Source: G965220305 sp965220305
GTDB taxonomy: Bacteria; Chloroflexota; Dehalococcoidia; Lucifugimonadales; UBA3495
Assembly: GCA_965220305.1 (NCBI GenBank)
Contig: OZ244817.1
Span: 1,302,001-1,366,000, forward strand
Direction of reading: 5' to 3'
Length of the DNA stretch: 64,000 nucleotides
The notes under the pieces were generated by a model, which made no database searches, was not told the DNA's origin, and was given only the letters and a program-made list of their open reading frames with translations. Positions 63,923 to 64,000 of this stretch are shown one piece after another. The first letter of the stretch is position 1, and the number at the start of each line of letters is the position of its first letter. Both the position numbers and the translations under genes were made by a program.

Positions 63923-64000
63923 TCTCGGCTCCGACCCGGCGTACCTGGGACTCTTTGGTTGGCGCTGGTTCCTGGTTCCTGACAAATCGCCGCTCCGAGA

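Overview
The window looks like part of a GC-rich bacterial chromosome, most likely a Chloroflexota member of the SAR202/Dehalococcoidia type. I infer this from content: three luciferase-like flavin oxidoreductases, paired acyl-CoA dehydrogenases, a CocE/NonD hydrolase, a LigB-type dioxygenase, an amidohydrolase and Chloroflexota-style serine/threonine kinase and DUF5666/HlyD/MacB genes. No rRNA, tRNA or CRISPR array is visible, so the placement is unverified.

Region 1 (about 0.1-13.7 kb) is accessory DNA. Minus-strand genes (membrane protein, HEPN protein with a translationally coupled partner, an unknown protein, the 3' part of an RNase HI gene) meet, head to head at about 3.22 kb, a plus-strand conjugation-like module: a 5'-truncated VirB4 ATPase, a TraG/VirD4-like coupling ATPase and a replication-relaxation protein. 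Then follow two XRE-type regulators, a 50-residue microprotein, a PP-loop (PAPS reductase-like) enzyme, a VapBC toxin-antitoxin pair and a decayed large serine recombinase.

Region 2 (13.8-34.1 kb) is intact catabolic DNA: amidohydrolase, flavin oxidoreductases, MFS transporters, CocE hydrolase, acyl-CoA dehydrogenases, LigB dioxygenase, VOC and heme-binding-like proteins. Its most notable gene is a UGSC-type selenoprotein (23952-24497) read through an in-frame TGA that is followed by a SECIS-like hairpin, with an uncharacterised gene next to it.

Region 3 (34.1-57.1 kb) holds a transglutaminase / alpha-E / ATP-grasp cluster broken against a Cache-domain fragment, a kinase and a phosphoesterase with frameshifts, a compact operon (response regulator, histidine kinase, HlyD-like adaptor, ABC ATPase, MacB-type permease, DUF5666 protein), a YceI lipoprotein, polysaccharide genes, a ferric-iron-type binding lipoprotein behind a strong promoter and a structured leader, a nitroreductase and an Eis-like acetyltransferase.

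Region 4 (57.1-64 kb) is a second accessory zone: a response-regulator remnant, a possible PD-(D/E)XK protein, an IS630 element with 15+ bp matching ends and TA duplications, an IS5-type remnant, a second serine recombinase in inverted orientation to the first, a GIY-YIG protein and a second copy of the microprotein family.

Many genes carry single-base frame breaks, several at G or C runs (for example about 4812, 5935, 9295, 61.0 kb, 62.8 kb). This points to residual indel errors of a long-read assembly at least as much as to real gene decay, so broken genes are reported as one gene with a frame break, not as two genes.
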